Shown: piece by piece, positions 24,918 to 34,003 of the stretch
Layout: each line of letters opens with the position of its first letter
Position numbering within the stretch: the first letter of the stretch is position 1
Assembly: GCA_964547995.1 (NCBI GenBank)
Contig: CAZJRB010000015.1
Location: forward strand, 31,617-95,616
Length of the DNA stretch: 64,000 nucleotides
Direction of reading: 5' to 3'
Origin: CAZJRB01 sp964547995
GTDB lineage: Bacteria > Planctomycetota > Planctomycetia > Pirellulales > Thermoguttaceae
Notes under the pieces: generated by a model
Told to the model about the DNA's origin: nothing
Database searches by the model: none
The model's input: only the letters and a program-made list of their open reading frames with translations
Program-made: the position numbers and the translations under genes

Positions 24918-26117
24918 ATGACCAAGAAGAAACCGCCCATCGATCCCGGGCAGCTTAAGCGCTGGCGGCTGATCCTGGGCAAGGACTCGCAAGAATGCCT
25001 CGGCGGCTTCGGCGCCGGCGGTTGCGAACTCTCCGCCGACCAGGTCCTGATGGACGATGCGCTCGCCGCCATCTATGACGAAACGGAAGAAAGCTCCGGG
25101 AGCGGAAAACGTTCTGCGGGGCTCGGCGGCTCGGCCCCCAGGCTGGCGAAATGGCTCGGCGACATCCGTACCTATTTCACCGAAGACGTCGTCTCGGTGA
25201 TCCAGCAGGACGCCATCGAACGGAAAGGTATGGATCAACTGCTGTTCGAGCCCGAAATGCTCAAAAACGTCCAGCCAAACGTCCAGCTCGTCGGCACGCT
25301 CATGTCGCTTCGCGGACAAATCCCCGAACGCACCAAGGAGACCGCCCGGATGGTCGTCCGAGCGGTCGTCGAGAAGATCAAGCTCACCCTGGAACAGAAA
25401 ATCCGCCAGGCCGTGATGGGGGCGCTCAACCGAAACGAGCACTCGCCGATCCCCAACGTCAGCAGCATCGACTGGAAGTGGACCATAGGGCGGAACCTCA
25501 AAAACTACAACCGGCAGCTCGAGCGGCTGATCCCCGAACGCGTCTACTTCTTCTCCCGGGCGCAACGGACCAACAACTGGACCGTCATCGTCGACATGGA
25601 CCAGAGCGGTTCCATGGCCGATTCGGTCGTCTACGGCGCGGTCGTCGGCTCGATCTTCGCCAGCCTTCCCGCCCTCGACACGCGCATGGTGGCGTTCGAC
25701 ACCGAAGTCGTCGACCTGACGGCACAGTGCGGCGACGATCCCGTCGACATGCTCTTCGGCATCCAGCTCGGCGGCGGCACCGACATCAACAAGTCGGTCG
25801 CCTATTGCGAGCAGTTCATCGCCGAACCTGCGAGCACGCTATTCATCCTGATTACCGATCTGTACGAAGGCGGCAACGAATCGCAGCTCGTCCGCCGGTT
25901 GGGCGAGATGGTCGCCTCCGGGGTCCGCGTGTTGTGCCTGCTGGCGCTGTCCGACAGCGGCGTTCCGTCGTTTGACGAAGGCCTTGCCCGAAAGCTGGCG
26001 AAACTGGGTATCCCGTGTTTCGGATGCTCCCCGCAAAAGCTGCCCGAGCTGGTGGAGGGCACGCTGCGGGGAAACGATTTGCAGGCCCTGGCCGCCCGCA
26101 TGAAAGAAAGCACCTGA
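24918..26117 (+). CDS. VWA domain protein, partner of the MoxR ATPase
   Basis: 399 aa. The C-terminal VWA domain has a full MIDAS site: D228-x-S230-x-S232, T288 (GGGTD) and D314 (LITDLYE), so metal-dependent ligand binding is expected. Residues 1-200 form a helical N-terminal domain without recognised motif. MoxR-VWA pairs act together; this gene ends the cluster. A palindromic repeat fills the 145 bp before it. Confidence 0.87.
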   Translation: MTKKKPPIDPGQLKRWRLILGKDSQECLGGFGAGGCELSADQVLMDDALAAIYDETEESSGSGKRSAGLGGSAPRLAKWLGDIRTYFTEDVVSVIQQDAIERKGMDQLLFEPEMLKNVQPNVQLVGTLMSLRGQIPERTKETARMVVRAVVEKIKLTLEQKIRQAVMGALNRNEHSPIPNVSSIDWKWTIGRNLKNYNRQLERLIPERVYFFSRAQRTNNWTVIVDMDQSGSMADSVVYGAVVGSIFASLPALDTRMVAFDTEVVDLTAQCGDDPVDMLFGIQLGGGTDINKSVAYCEQFIAEPASTLFILITDLYEGGNESQLVRRLGEMVASGVRVLCLLALSDSGVPSFDEGLARKLAKLGIPCFGCSPQKLPELVEGTLRGNDLQALAARMKEST

Positions 26118-26293
26118 CTATACGACAGCGCTAAGTCGGTTGTTTAGGCCCTTAGAGCTTCTTGAGGAACAATAAATTGTCGATGTTCTTGCCGTTCCGG
26201 CCTCTTTTTCCGGGCGCAGTCCCGGAAAAAGCGTAGAGTCTTACGTCGTAACTTCTGCGCGCCGTGCGCGCATGTTTTCTCGCGGGGATATCG

Positions 26294-26405
26294 AAAATTG
26301 AAAACTGCAAACTGCAAATCGGTTCGAGCTTGCATCACCGATCTTTAATTTACAATTTTCAATTTACAATTTACAATTTGCAATCTCTTTGGTTTCGGCC
26401 TCAGG
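26294..26405. repeat. AT-rich interspersed repeat, copy B (inverted relative to copy A)
   Basis: Reverse complement of 22031-22140 with scattered differences (shared TTCGAGCTTGCATCACCG and TTTGCAATCTCTTTGGTTTCGGCCTCA). The rest of the 390-bp gap after the VWA gene holds a further CCACGGTCGCCAGACCGT palindrome (26437-26455) and no gene. Confidence 0.7.
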
Positions 26406-26510
26406 CCGCCTTGGAGATAACTCAAAAACAACTTCGTAGCAGCCACGGTCGCCAGACCGTAGCTACCGGCCGAACACCGAAGCTATTTGCGAGTCGTTCC
26501 TTTGTAGCCC

Positions 26511-27482
26511 TTACGGGATCACCAGCTTCGGATCCCTCGCGGGCCGCCACATGGTGTCGTGAACCCGGAGAATCCGGGGGTCGATCTCGTCCGAGGTGTG
26601 GGCCGCGACGTGCCCGTCGAGATACAGGACGTTCGACATGCCGACGTGCCGCGGCCGGAAATGCTCCAGCCAATTGTCGGTGGCGTCCACCCCGACCACA
26701 TTGGCCTCCAGCTTGAAGTACTCGACCATCAGGATCTTGTTGGCGTCCCGCATGAAGCGGTGTGCGCGGTTGTTCATGCCGTAGCTGCACGAACTGTCCG
26801 CCCACCAATCATGGCCCGGCAAAAACGATGGGCTGACGACCAGGCCGCCCGGATCGAGCAACTGGAACGTGAATGCGGCGGACTTGAATATCGACTGGAA
26901 ATGGACCGAGCCGTCGGGATAGGGATCGACCAGGACGATCATGTCGTTGTAGTCCCAGTCCGTGTTGTCCTCGAACTCCAGGATGAAGCTGTCCGGGAAT
27001 TTGCGTGCCGAGCCGGTCAATTCCTCCCAGTACGGAGCCCCCACGCCGCCGCTGTCGCCGCCCGGATTGCTCGGATCGGCGATCCGGCAGCGAGGGCCGG
27101 GTTGGAACGAAATACCGTGGGTGTCCCCGTATTCCTCGAACGTCCTTTCGTTGACCCAGAACGTATAATCCCAGAGCGAGGTTGCATGCGCTTCTATGTC
27201 GTTCGGGCAGGTGAAAACCTTCGTCTGACCTTCGAGGAACGGCGTCAGCGACGCCTTCCATTCGGTGGCAAACACCCACTTCGACGGGATTTCGTCGTAG
27301 GCCTCATAGAAATGGTGGTAGGCAATGCCTATCTGGTGGAGGTTGTTGGCGCATTGCGCCCGGCGCGCCGCCTCACGGGCACTTTGCACGGCGGGCAAGA
27401 GCAGGGCGATAAGAATGGTAATGATCGCAATCACCACCAGAAGTTCGATTAACGTGAATCCTTGTTGGCGCGGACGATTCAT
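26511..27482 (-). CDS. DUF1559 prepilin-like protein 1
   Basis: 323 aa. A type IV prepilin N-terminus, GFTLIELLVVIAIITILIALLLPAV, with the peptidase cleavage Gly and Glu+5, anchors it in the membrane. The body has the planctomycete DUF1559 layout (AREAARRAQCANNL; end motif LYLDGHV, the H-x-DG signature). Its middle is longer than usual and Asp/Trp-rich (DNTDWDYNDM). Role probably in pseudopilus or surface structures. Start has AGGAGA eight bases upstream. Confidence 0.88.
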   Translation of the reverse strand: MNRPRQQGFTLIELLVVIAIITILIALLLPAVQSAREAARRAQCANNLHQIGIAYHHFYEAYDEIPSKWVFATEWKASLTPFLEGQTKVFTCPNDIEAHATSLWDYTFWVNERTFEEYGDTHGISFQPGPRCRIADPSNPGGDSGGVGAPYWEELTGSARKFPDSFILEFEDNTDWDYNDMIVLVDPYPDGSVHFQSIFKSAAFTFQLLDPGGLVVSPSFLPGHDWWADSSCSYGMNNRAHRFMRDANKILMVEYFKLEANVVGVDATDNWLEHFRPRHVGMSNVLYLDGHVAAHTSDEIDPRILRVHDTMWRPARDPKLVIP

Positions 27483-27635
27483 GGTCGGTCTCCTGTAAGT
27501 CGAGGATTACTCAGCTTGATGTCAAGCAGCGCATAGCACTCGGGGGGCGCGGCCGGGCCGGGATAGGGAGCCACTGAAGATAAGGGGCTTTTCACGCCTC
27601 GGGCAATAGCCTCTCTGATCCTATGCCCTAACTCT

Positions 27636-27667
27636 CTTTGTATCAGAAACCGGGAAATAATTCAATA
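27636..27667 (-). promoter_or_regulatory. Promoter-like element upstream of DUF1559 gene 1
   Basis: On the minus strand TATTGAATT-N13-TGATACAAAG, readable as TTGAAT-N17-TACAAA. The same spaced element occurs at 29678-29709 with different filler bases, so the two blocks are conserved while the spacer is not. Leader ~145 nt. Confidence 0.5.
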
Positions 27668-27761
27668 TTCCCGCCGGCCGACACGTGCCTTGACTGGGGG
27701 GAAGTGTATCCCACAGTCCCCCAAAGGGGCTATGTGATCGCCCCAATCCCGGTCTGCGAAC

Positions 27762-27864
27762 CGTCATTCCCGCGCAGGCGGGAATCCAGCGACCCGAGAA
27801 AACCGAACCGTCATTCCCGCGCAGACGCGTGCCCCTTGGATTCCCGCCTACGCGGGAATGACGG
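27762..27864. repeat. dRS3-like ATTCCC-N8-GGGAAT repeats
   Basis: Two copies fit ATTCCC-N8-GGGAAT exactly (27766-27785, 27840-27859). A further half copy at 27808-27821 pairs with 27851-27864 (CCGTCATTCCCGCG / CGCGGGAATGACGG). The same consensus defines dRS3 repeats of Neisseria; here they fill the gap between two pseudopilin genes. Nothing else is seen in 27483-27900 apart from the promoter. Confidence 0.7.
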
Positions 27865-27902
27865 TGGGGGCACCGCTTTCGGGCGAAGGCCGGTCCTAAG
27901 AC

Positions 27903-27946
27903 AAAAAAACGGTTCGCACGGCCATCGGAGTGCCGTGCCAACCGTT
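27903..27946 (-). terminator. Rho-independent terminator after DUF1559 gene 2
   Basis: On the minus strand a 15-bp stem (AACGGTTGGCACGGC / GCCGTGCGAACCGTT, one mismatch), 9-nt loop and seven T's, 23 bp after the stop codon. Confidence 0.85.
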
Positions 27947-27969
27947 GTTGTTTCGTTTGCCGGGTTGTA

Positions 27970-28956
27970 CTACGGTGCCGCCGGCGTCGGTATGGGATCG
28001 CTTTTCGGCAGCCAGTGCTTCACTTGGAGATCGAGAATCTCCGGGTCGACGTCGTCGGGCGTCACCGAGCCGACGTGGAGGTCGGCGAACAATACGTTGC
28101 AAAGGTCCCTGTGGCGCGGGGCAATCATCTCGTGATAGTCGTCCGTTGCCGGGGCGCCGACGATGTTGGCTACACGTTTTTCGTACTCGATGAACAACAC
28201 CTTGTGCTCGGCATTCTCGAGGCGATGGCCCCGGATGTTGATCGCGTAGGAGAGGTTCTTGGCGGTGGAGGACGGGATGGTGCCCGACTTCTCTCTAAAG
28301 TTGCCGTCGTGAATGTCCTGCAGGTTACCGACCACTTGTCCATCCGGTCCAATCACGTCGAAATGGCAGGCGGAACTGTGCCCGGTAACCGTGATCGAAA
28401 CATCGCCGTCCGGCAATTCATCAAACTGGAGCCACATGTCGTTGTAGTCCCAGTCGCTCCAGTCCTCGAACCCCAGCCAGTACGGATTTTCCTGGTGTAC
28501 CCAGCAGCGGGGGTGGCTCGGGTCGCACGGGATGGGGCTATTACCGCCGCCCCAATGGACGGTCAGATCCTGAAGAACCATAGAGCCGCCAGACGCGAAG
28601 CCGCCGTTGGGACAGATGTAAACCCCCCTGTTACTCTCCAAATAGGGCGCCAGCACGTTCGGCCAGTCGTAGTTCACTTCGGCCACGCTGCCGGAGCTGC
28701 CGGGCAGCCCGCCGGTGGGCATCCAGGCCGGCGTCCCGCTCAACGGCGCCGACGTCTTGTCCGCATCAACGAGTTGTGCTCTGCGGTTCTCATACGCGAT
28801 GCCGATCTGGCGCAGGTTGTTCTTACACTGGGAGCATCGCGCCGCTTCTCGGGCCCCTTGAACCGCCGGCAACAGAAGGGCGATAAGAATCCCGATGATG
28901 GTGATCACCACCAATAACTCAATCAGCGTGAAACCTGATGATTTTGGAGATTTCAT
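27970..28956 (-). CDS. DUF1559 prepilin-like protein 2
   Basis: 328 aa. Prepilin N-terminus GFTLIELLVVITIIGILIALLLPAV, then the DUF1559 AREAARCSQCKNNLRQIG block. The terminal motif is FADLHVG rather than the usual DGH. The middle shares DWDYNDM with the other DUF1559 protein here, so the two are paralogues adapted to related partners. GGAGGG lies 6 bases before ATG. It follows the HEAT gene by 61 bp, probably in one transcript. Confidence 0.87.
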   Translation of the reverse strand: MKSPKSSGFTLIELLVVITIIGILIALLLPAVQGAREAARCSQCKNNLRQIGIAYENRRAQLVDADKTSAPLSGTPAWMPTGGLPGSSGSVAEVNYDWPNVLAPYLESNRGVYICPNGGFASGGSMVLQDLTVHWGGGNSPIPCDPSHPRCWVHQENPYWLGFEDWSDWDYNDMWLQFDELPDGDVSITVTGHSSACHFDVIGPDGQVVGNLQDIHDGNFREKSGTIPSSTAKNLSYAINIRGHRLENAEHKVLFIEYEKRVANIVGAPATDDYHEMIAPRHRDLCNVLFADLHVGSVTPDDVDPEILDLQVKHWLPKSDPIPTPAAP

Positions 28957-29017
28957 GATTCCCTCCGAAGGTTTGGTAAGTGACGTTGCTTACTTCCGCA
29001 ACCCCGTACAAGACGGG

Positions 29018-29599
29018 TCATTGGTTTTCTGTTCCCTCGACGGTCTGAATCACCCCTTTTTCCGGGTTGTTTCGGACACGTTCGAATTCGGCTCGTATCT
29101 TCGCTGCGTTGGCTTTGGCTTGATAGCCCTTGTACAAGAGGGGCCATTTCTCTTCAATGCGTTCTATTGCCCGGAGCCGTTTCTGTTCCGGATCGTTTGC
29201 CCGATAAAGCAAATCCTCGCAAGCGATGCGGTTGACGGCCTCCGCGGCACGCCCGCGAAGGAACTCCGGCTCGGTCCTCATGATTTCGATCAATTCAGGA
29301 ATGCTCTCCCAATCCCGCAACATACCCAACCCGCGGATGGCCGCAGCCCGCACCCGGGGCGAGTTCGTCTGCCGAAACACCGTTCGCAACTCGGCAACGG
29401 GCTCGTCGGGGTGCCGCGCAAGTTCCACCACGGCCTTCTCCCGCTCTCCCTCCGCTGCACTCGAAAGTGCAATCTGCACGAGTTCTTCGGGCGTGGGCGG
29501 CGGCGGCTTGTGGGAAAACATCCGCCAACCTACAATCAAGACCAACACGACCACGGCCGCACCAAGAATGGCATACTGCGCGCCTCGGTTTTCAATCAC
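29018..29599 (-). CDS. Membrane-anchored HEAT-repeat protein
   Basis: 193 aa starting at GTG 29599. One N-terminal membrane helix (about 9-25) is followed by a Pro spacer and two to three HEAT-like repeats (REKAVVELARHPDEP, RAAAIRGLGMLRDWES), then a basic helical tail. Probably a small scaffold facing the periplasm. It is the first gene of the unit with DUF1559 gene 2. Confidence 0.7.
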   Translation of the reverse strand: MIENRGAQYAILGAAVVVLVLIVGWRMFSHKPPPPTPEELVQIALSSAAEGEREKAVVELARHPDEPVAELRTVFRQTNSPRVRAAAIRGLGMLRDWESIPELIEIMRTEPEFLRGRAAEAVNRIACEDLLYRANDPEQKRLRAIERIEEKWPLLYKGYQAKANAAKIRAEFERVRNNPEKGVIQTVEGTENQ

Positions 29600-29677
29600 G
29601 GAAAGAACGATGCTCCTGTGTTGTGAAGGGCTCCGAACGGACGAAACGCTTGAAGCCTGATCTTACCCTCCATCATT

Positions 29678-29709
29678 CTTTGTATCAAAAACGGAAGACC
29701 AATTCAATA
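29678..29709 (-). promoter_or_regulatory. Promoter-like element upstream of the HEAT-DUF1559 unit
   Basis: Minus strand TATTGAATT-N13-TGATACAAAG, identical in blocks and spacing to 27636-27667; ~70-nt leader. Both units encode or include pseudopilin-like proteins. Confidence 0.5.
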
Positions 29710-29909
29710 CTCCCCCCTATCCGGGACTAAAAATTTACTCCGATTCGGAAAAATTATAGCGTACCCCCCAGATAGAGCTATAAGGCAAGCCACAGCGATG
29801 GGTGGCTGGGGCACAGCGAAGCGATGCCCCAGGTGGCGGATTTTCAGACAGAGCCCAATTCCGGAAAACGGCGACCCGGTTGACCAAAAACCGAACACGA
29901 CTCGACTGT
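29710..29909. repeat. Intergenic gap with palindrome
   Basis: No gene. It contains GCCACAGCGATGGGTGGC and the adjoining hairpin TGGGGCACAGCG/CGATGCCCCA (about 29790-29835), another dispersed palindrome type. Confidence 0.5.
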
Positions 29910-30827
29910 CTACCCTTTTGCGCCCAGCATCCACGCGAGGATTCCCTTTTGAGCGTGCATCCGGTTGGCGGCTTGTTGGACGACGACGCTTTGCGGGCCG
30001 TCGATCACCTCGTCGGTGACTTCTTCGCCGCGTCTTGCGGGCAGGCAGTGCATGAAGACCGTGCCCTTGGGGGTGTGCGACATGAGTTCGGCATTGACCT
30101 GATAGTCGGCGAAGTCGCGGCGGCGTTTTTCCCGTTCGTCTTCCTGACCCATGCTGGCCCAAACGTCGGTGTAGACGGCCACCGCACCCGAAACGGCCTC
30201 GATCGGATCGGTAGTGACGGTCAATTCCAGATCGGGGACCTGTTGTCGGATCCAGGCAAGCGAATCGCTGTCGTATTGGTACTGTTTTGGGGTTGCCATG
30301 ATCAGGTCCATCCCCACCCGCCCGCAACCGAGCGCCAGGCTTCGGACGACGTTGTTGGCATCGCCGACCCACGCGAGCGTGTGGCCGGCGAGCGGTCCGG
30401 CCAGTTCGCGGATGGTGTAGAGATCGGCCATGGCCTGGCAAGGGTGTGCGAAATCGGTCAGGCCGTTGATCACCGAACAGGTACAATGCTCGGCCAGTTC
30501 GGTAACGGTTGCGTGCTTGTTGGCGCGAACGACGACCACATCGACGTACTGGCTTAGCACGTGTCCGAAATCCGCCATGCTCTCGCGCCGTCCGAACCCG
30601 ACCTCGGGGCCGAGGAACATCGAGTTTCCGCCGAGGTGGGCCATGCCGGCCTCGAAGCTGACCCGCGTCCGCAGCGATTGTTTCTCGAACAGAAGCGCCA
30701 TCACGCGGCCCGGCAAGAGCGGCTCGCGGAGCCCCTTGGCATACTTCGATTTCAGGTCTTCTGTGATGGAGAAGACCCGGTCGATTTCGGACCTGTTGAG
30801 GTCGGCCAGGGTAATCAGGTTTCGCAT
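29910..30827 (-). CDS. argF: Ornithine carbamoyltransferase
   Basis: 305 aa, usual length. Carbamoyl-phosphate binding loop SLRTRVSFE (STRTR in most homologues), HPCQAMADL, and the ornithine-site Cys in HCLPARRG. It converts ornithine to citrulline in arginine synthesis. It follows argD by 24 bp and argB, in one minus-strand operon. Confidence 0.95.
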   Translation of the reverse strand: MRNLITLADLNRSEIDRVFSITEDLKSKYAKGLREPLLPGRVMALLFEKQSLRTRVSFEAGMAHLGGNSMFLGPEVGFGRRESMADFGHVLSQYVDVVVVRANKHATVTELAEHCTCSVINGLTDFAHPCQAMADLYTIRELAGPLAGHTLAWVGDANNVVRSLALGCGRVGMDLIMATPKQYQYDSDSLAWIRQQVPDLELTVTTDPIEAVSGAVAVYTDVWASMGQEDEREKRRRDFADYQVNAELMSHTPKGTVFMHCLPARRGEEVTDEVIDGPQSVVVQQAANRMHAQKGILAWMLGAKG

Positions 30828-30851
30828 GACCGCGTTCCCTTCGCTGGTTTT

Positions 30852-32069
30852 TCATTCCCCCGCCGCGTTGCCGGCGTGCTGCCGAACGACTTCGGTGAGG
30901 ATTTTGCAGCCGGTTTCGGCCTGGTCCTCGGTCAGGGTCATGGCGGGCAACAGCCGGATGACGGTGCCCTGGGTGCAATTGACCAGCAGTTTTCGGTTCA
31001 TGCACTCCTTGACGATCGGCGCCCCGTCGATGGAAAGCTCGATACCGACCATCAGGCCGCACACGCGGACCTCCCGGACCGGATCGCACTGCTGCCGGAG
31101 TTGCTCGAGATGATTGCGGAACAATTTTCCGAGTCGTTCGGCGTTTTCGAGGAGGTTTTCGTTTTCGATCATTTCGATAGCGGCAATGCCGGCCCGCGCG
31201 GCGATCGGGTTGCCGCCGAAGGTGGCGGCGTGCATGCCGGGGCGCAAGCTGGTGGCGATCTCGGCGGTCGTCAGCATGGCTGCGCCGGCTATCCCGCCGC
31301 AGATCGCCTTCGCCAGCGTCATCACGTCGGGCGTCACGTCGAAGCCCTGATAGGCGAACCAATTCCCCGTCCGCCCGCAGCCCGTTTGCACCTCGTCGAA
31401 GATCAGCAGCAGCTCGTTGTCGTCGGCCAGTTGCCGCAGTCCTGCGAGGAAGCCGTCGGGCGGAATGCGGATGCCGCCTTCACCCTGGATCGGCTCGACC
31501 AGGATCGCGGCCGTTTCGTCGTCGACCAAAGCCGTCACCGCGTCGAGATCGCCGTAGGGGGCGTAGACGAAACCGGCCATCAACGGCCCGAGGCCCTCGT
31601 GATACTTCGGCTGTGCCGTCGCGGCGGTCGAGCCGAGCGTGCGGCCGTGGAACCCGCCCTCGAACGTGATGATCTTGTAGCGTTGCTTGGAAGTGTGCAA
31701 CCGGGCGAGTTTGATCGCCGCCTCGACCGCTTCGGTCCCCGAGTTGCAGAAGAAGGCCTGTCCGCCGAAACTCCGCTCGCTGAGCAGTTTCGCCCAAAGC
31801 CCCTGGGCCTCCATGTACCAGGTATTGGGGACATGGATCAACGTGGCAACCTGCTCTTGCACGGCCTCGACCACCGGCTTGGGGCAGTGGCCCAGAAGAT
31901 TGCACCCCCAGCCGGGGAACAGGTCGAGATAGCGGTTGCCCTCGCTGTCCCAGACGTACGACCCTTCGCCGCGTACCAGGGACACGGGAAACCGGCCGTA
32001 ATTGGGAATCACGTACTTGTCGAACAGTTGTATGGTCTCTTGCGAACTCATCGGCGTATTCGACCCCAT
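30852..32069 (-). CDS. argD: Acetylornithine aminotransferase
   Basis: 405 aa from ATG 32069, which has AAGGAGA seven bases upstream; an in-frame upstream start at 32129 is not needed. Class III PLP aminotransferase: CNSGTEAVEAAIKLAR, FHGRTLG, IFDEVQTG, and the PLP lysine in TLAKAICGG. Makes N-acetylornithine. Confidence 0.95.
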   Translation of the reverse strand: MGSNTPMSSQETIQLFDKYVIPNYGRFPVSLVRGEGSYVWDSEGNRYLDLFPGWGCNLLGHCPKPVVEAVQEQVATLIHVPNTWYMEAQGLWAKLLSERSFGGQAFFCNSGTEAVEAAIKLARLHTSKQRYKIITFEGGFHGRTLGSTAATAQPKYHEGLGPLMAGFVYAPYGDLDAVTALVDDETAAILVEPIQGEGGIRIPPDGFLAGLRQLADDNELLLIFDEVQTGCGRTGNWFAYQGFDVTPDVMTLAKAICGGIAGAAMLTTAEIATSLRPGMHAATFGGNPIAARAGIAAIEMIENENLLENAERLGKLFRNHLEQLRQQCDPVREVRVCGLMVGIELSIDGAPIVKECMNRKLLVNCTQGTVIRLLPAMTLTEDQAETGCKILTEVVRQHAGNAAGE

Positions 32070-32159
32070 GGGTGGCTCTCCTTGTGAAATCCGACGGGAC
32101 ACGAAACACGACGGCCTGGTTCGGGGCAATATCGCCGATCTGCCGCCCGGTGTCCTCGA

Positions 32160-33044
32160 TCAACCATTCTCCTTGACAATTTGGGTTCCCACCCCCGTGC
32201 TGGTGTATATTTCCAGCAGCAGGGAATGGCGTAACCGGCCATCGATGATATGGACCTTGTGTACGCCGCGTTCCAGGGTTTCCAGACAGGCCTGAACCTT
32301 GGGAATCATCCCCGACTCGATCACGCCGGCGTCGATCAATTCACAGGCCTCTTCGGTATTGAGCGAGTGGATCAGCGATTCCGGATCGTCCTTGTCGCGC
32401 CGGACGCCGTTGACGTCGCTGAGGTAGACCAGCTTCTCGGCCTTCAGGGCCTGGGCAACGGCAGTGGCGGCGGTGTCGGCGTTGACATTGAGCTTTTCCC
32501 CGTCCCCGGTGATGCACATCGAGGGAATAACCGGCACAATGCAGTCCCGGCACAGGGACTCGATGGTTTTTCGATCAACGCCGGTGACTTCACCGACATG
32601 GCCCAAGTCGACCGGTTGCCCGTCCCCGTCGAGCAGACGGAGTCGTCGGCCCGTCAGCACATTCCCCGTGCGGAAGTTCAGCGGCTCGGCCCGTCCCCCG
32701 AGTTCGTTAATCCGGCCGGCCAGCCCCTCGTTGACTTCGCCGGCCAGCACGCGTTCGACGATTTGCAGCGCCGCGTCGTCGGTGCATCGGCGTCCCAGGG
32801 CAAAGCGGGATTCCATGTTCGCCTCGGCCATTGCGCGGCTGATGGCCGCCCCGCCGCCATGGACGACCACCGGCAACATGCCGACCGTCTCCATGAAGAC
32901 CACGTCGAGCAGGAGGTGGGTCATGGCGTCGGGGTCTTCCATGACGCTTCCGCCGAGTTTGATTACGGTGATCTTGCCGCGAAACTGGCGGATCCACCTG
33001 AGGGCTTCGATCAGGACATCGGCCTTTTCAATCGCTTCTCTCAA
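32160..33044 (-). CDS. argB: Acetylglutamate kinase
   Basis: About 294 aa if translation starts at TTG 33044, which has GGAG eight bases upstream; a TTG at 33086 would add 14 residues. ATP-binding KLGGSVMEDP, substrate-binding VVHGGG, and C-terminal GVGTQIVKE are conserved. Second step of arginine synthesis. Lacks the N-terminal helix used for arginine feedback in some homologues only if the shorter start is right, so feedback control is undecided. Confidence 0.92.
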   Translation of the reverse strand: MREAIEKADVLIEALRWIRQFRGKITVIKLGGSVMEDPDAMTHLLLDVVFMETVGMLPVVVHGGGAAISRAMAEANMESRFALGRRCTDDAALQIVERVLAGEVNEGLAGRINELGGRAEPLNFRTGNVLTGRRLRLLDGDGQPVDLGHVGEVTGVDRKTIESLCRDCIVPVIPSMCITGDGEKLNVNADTAATAVAQALKAEKLVYLSDVNGVRRDKDDPESLIHSLNTEEACELIDAGVIESGMIPKVQACLETLERGVHKVHIIDGRLRHSLLLEIYTSTGVGTQIVKENG

Positions 33045-33149
33045 AGGGAGGACTCCGGGCTTGCCCCTCAAACGGGCGGCAGCCAATCCTGAAATGACGA
33101 CCCCGGCCGGAAACTCCGCCCGGGGGCTCCCAAGCCGGGGAAACCCCGT

Positions 33150-33177
33150 ATTGTAGGCCCGCCGAAGAGCCTGTCAA
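33150..33177 (-). promoter_or_regulatory. Sigma70 promoter of argBDF
   Basis: Minus strand TTGACA, 16 bp, TACAAT (6/6 and 5/6). Leader of about 60-100 nt depending on the argB start. No ARG-box palindrome was recognised. Confidence 0.6.
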
Positions 33178-33196
33178 TGGGAGGCCAAAACGGCAG

Positions 33197-33892
33197 TCAT
33201 CGACCGGGAGGGACAGGAGGTTGAACGCGAGCAGGAATGGGAATTGGCCGAAATGACTCCACGGTTCCCTTGATTAGCAGTTTGATGTCCTCGAAATCGT
33301 TATCCAAGTACTGGCTGATGCAGGTAACGGCAAATTCCTTGCCGCAGATCGTCTGAACGAGGACCGAGTGTTTGATCTTTTCGGCATCGGTATAGCGGAT
33401 GACGACCCCGCGCAAGACCGCGTTTCCAAGGTCCAGCTTGTGTCGGTCCTCCGTGCGAAGATCTTTCGCACCCTTGTACAGGGCCAGCACCTCCTTCACG
33501 AGGTCGGTGGTTGCCTTGATCTGCTGATCGGGGGGAATTGGTCCACCCAGGTCGGTGATCATCATGGTGAATCCCGCTTCATGGACCAGTCGAACTCGTC
33601 GCAACTTTTTGTCGTGGTTGTCGTGAACGGTGAAGAGCCAATCATAATGGAACCTCACGGTGTTGAGGTCCATTTGCTGGGCGGGTTCCACCCGAACTGC
33701 GACCTCGTACACCACCTCGGGGTTTTTCTTGCTTTCAAGGACGGTAGGGCGGTTTTTCCGGACGACGAAGCTCTCGCCGTTGATGATCAATTCGTAGAAT
33801 GGAGAGTCCTGTTGCGGTTCTTGCTGGGCGCCGACGAGCGTTCCCCACATACAGATGGCCAATGTGGGTGGGACGATGCTGATTAGTCGCAT
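33197..33892 (-). CDS. Secreted hypothetical protein
   Basis: 231 aa. A signal peptide (IVPPTLAICMWGTLVGA-QQ) suggests export. The rest alternates strands and helices with no motif I recognise; the end is Pro-rich (PARVQPPVPPGR). Lone gene upstream of the arg promoter; function unknown. Confidence 0.7.
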   Translation of the reverse strand: MRLISIVPPTLAICMWGTLVGAQQEPQQDSPFYELIINGESFVVRKNRPTVLESKKNPEVVYEVAVRVEPAQQMDLNTVRFHYDWLFTVHDNHDKKLRRVRLVHEAGFTMMITDLGGPIPPDQQIKATTDLVKEVLALYKGAKDLRTEDRHKLDLGNAVLRGVVIRYTDAEKIKHSVLVQTICGKEFAVTCISQYLDNDFEDIKLLIKGTVESFRPIPIPARVQPPVPPGR

Positions 33893-34003
33893 GTTGTGAA
33901 CCTCGTTTTCAAGAGCCTCGGCGGCAGGCTGAGCAAATCTTCACTGTTTTATACCCTACCAAGAGCGGGGCCGAAATGCCAGAATGCTCGACTGCCCGCC
34001 GGT

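Noticed and set aside
27762..27864. CRISPR array
   Set aside because: Only two or three palindromic units with irregular spacing and inverted orientation; no cas genes.
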